Shown: positions 13,694 to 14,255 of the stretch, in pieces
Layout: each line of letters opens with the position of its first letter
How positions within the stretch are numbered: position 1 is the stretch's first letter
Assembly (NCBI GenBank): GCA_030643285.1
Contig: DAOWMC010000007.1
Location: 1 to 14,255, forward strand
Direction: 5' to 3'
DNA: 14,255 bases
DNA from: Methanobacteriota archaeon
GTDB taxonomy: Archaea > Halobacteriota > Syntropharchaeia > DAOWMC01
Notes under the pieces: generated by a model
Told to the model about the DNA's origin: nothing
Database searches by the model: none
Seen by the model: only the letters and a program-made list of their open reading frames with translations
Program-made: the position numbers and the translations under genes

Positions 13694-14255
13694 CTAATTA
13701 ACCTCAAGTCTTTCACATATTTTTGCAAGCTCATTTAGCTGATTGGAAAGCTTCTGTGCCCAGACTGTGATATAAAGACCAAAAGAAAGCCTGTTTGGAT
13801 CTATACCTCTATCCAAAAGCATTCTTTTTGCACGCTCCACATTTTCGCATGCAATCCTCACCGTGTCAGGGTGAAATATTGTACTTCCAGATTCAGGCTC
13901 TCCTATGAAAATACCAGAAGCACCCAGATCAAATGTTTCCAGTATAATTTTGGGTGTGATCTGGCTACCATCTTTAACCTTTATAATATACACATTTTTT
14001 GGGTACGAAAAACCGGCCTGACCCATTCTATCTGCAATTCTGTATGTGGTTCCCTCATCCAAAAACGCAATTATGTTTTTTTCCCCTGTTTCGGATAATA
14101 CCGCTTTTACCTGTGAGAGTATCTGTTCCTCCGTGAAATTTTTAACCCCTATTGCATATTTATCGCAGGATACGACACATGCCCCGCACCCCTGACATAT
14201 TGCTTCGTTTATCACTGCCCTATCTTCCATTAAATCTATTGCATGATTCAGACAC
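13694..14255 (-). CDS. C-terminal part of a second HdrA-like protein with cysteine-free MvhD domain
   Basis: The frame is open to the window edge, so ATG 14230 is internal. The edge reads CLNHAIDL, which aligns with the end of the first ferredoxin motif of the neighbouring HdrA, followed by a complete second motif CQGCGACVVSCDKYAI. Then NFTEEQILSQVKA matches NFTDNQINAQIKA of the neighbour and leads into an MvhD-like domain. Aligned with the neighbour, its five MvhD cysteines are replaced by Asp, Thr, Asp, Pro and Thr (IIAFLDEGTTYR for IIAFLCNWCSYG; VKDGSQI for LCAGRVD; GEPESGST for GCKMGECH). The domain therefore cannot hold the usual iron-sulfur cluster. It is upstream of hdrA on the same strand with a 17-bp gap, so the two probably form one operon and perhaps one complex. 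The N-terminal part lies outside the window. Confidence 0.82.
   Translation of the reverse strand, partial: CLNHAIDLMEDRAVINEAICQGCGACVVSCDKYAIGVKNFTEEQILSQVKAVLSETGEKNIIAFLDEGTTYRIADRMGQAGFSYPKNVYIIKVKDGSQITPKIILETFDLGASGIFIGEPESGSTIFHPDTVRIACENVERAKRMLLDRGIDPNRLSFGLYITVWAQKLSNQLNELAKICERLEVN

Noticed and set aside
14228..14230. ATG at 14230 as the start of a stand-alone ferredoxin-like gene of 178 residues
   Set aside because: The frame stays open to the window edge, and the upstream codons align with the preceding ferredoxin motif of HdrA, including its last Cys. This is an internal Met of a longer protein.
1..14255. CRISPR array, transposon or prophage
   Set aside because: No regular repeat-spacer pattern, transposase, integrase or long terminal inverted repeats were seen; gene content is metabolic and informational.

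Overview
The window is archaeal. It encodes the RNA polymerase subunit Rpb4, a Sep-tRNA:Cys-tRNA synthase, an HdrA–MvhD flavin/iron-sulfur subunit, the beta subunit of ADP-forming acetyl-CoA synthetase and a COG1361-type surface protein. Several genes have a TATA-like box about 25-30 bp before the start codon, which suggests leaderless or short-leader mRNAs. Together these point to a methanogen, or a methane/alkane-oxidising or Archaeoglobus-like relative. GC content is moderate to low. The exact lineage cannot be read from the window. No rRNA, tRNA, CRISPR array or transposase was seen.

Left part (1-4551): the 3' end of homoserine dehydrogenase, then an OapC/ArvC-type zinc-ribbon protein, both on +. 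A winged-helix regulator on - is divergent from a 2-isopropylmalate/citramalate synthase-type gene, whose 5' end appears to carry a one-base frameshift. Next is a KamA-family radical SAM gene that seems to lack the usual PLP-lysine and substrate-aspartate motifs of lysine 2,3-aminomutase.

Middle (4710-7787, +): rpoF (Rpb4), a DUF655 protein, SepCysS and a ThiF/MoeB-type E1-like enzyme are packed head to tail. The usual euryarchaeal order has L21e before rpoF and ksgA after DUF655. Here kamA lies before rpoF, and a cysteine/sulfur module sits where ksgA is expected.

Right part (7826-14255, all on -): a glycosylation-prone, membrane-anchored surface protein, hisC (conserved reading extends upstream of the only canonical start), acdB, a full-length HdrA with a fused C-terminal MvhD domain, and the C-terminal part of a second HdrA-like protein that runs off the window. 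The MvhD domain of the second protein has lost all five cysteines present in its neighbour. The two may form an asymmetric heterodimer of HdrA-like subunits.

The main themes are amino-acid biosynthesis (Thr/Met branch, Leu/Ile branch, tRNA-dependent Cys, His), sulfur activation, and anaerobic electron and acetyl-CoA energy metabolism. The observations most worth checking are the cysteine-free MvhD in the tandem HdrA pair, the atypical KamA, the SepCysS–E1 pair in the rpoF operon, and the two genes (leuA-like and hisC) whose conserved N-termini have no normal in-frame start.
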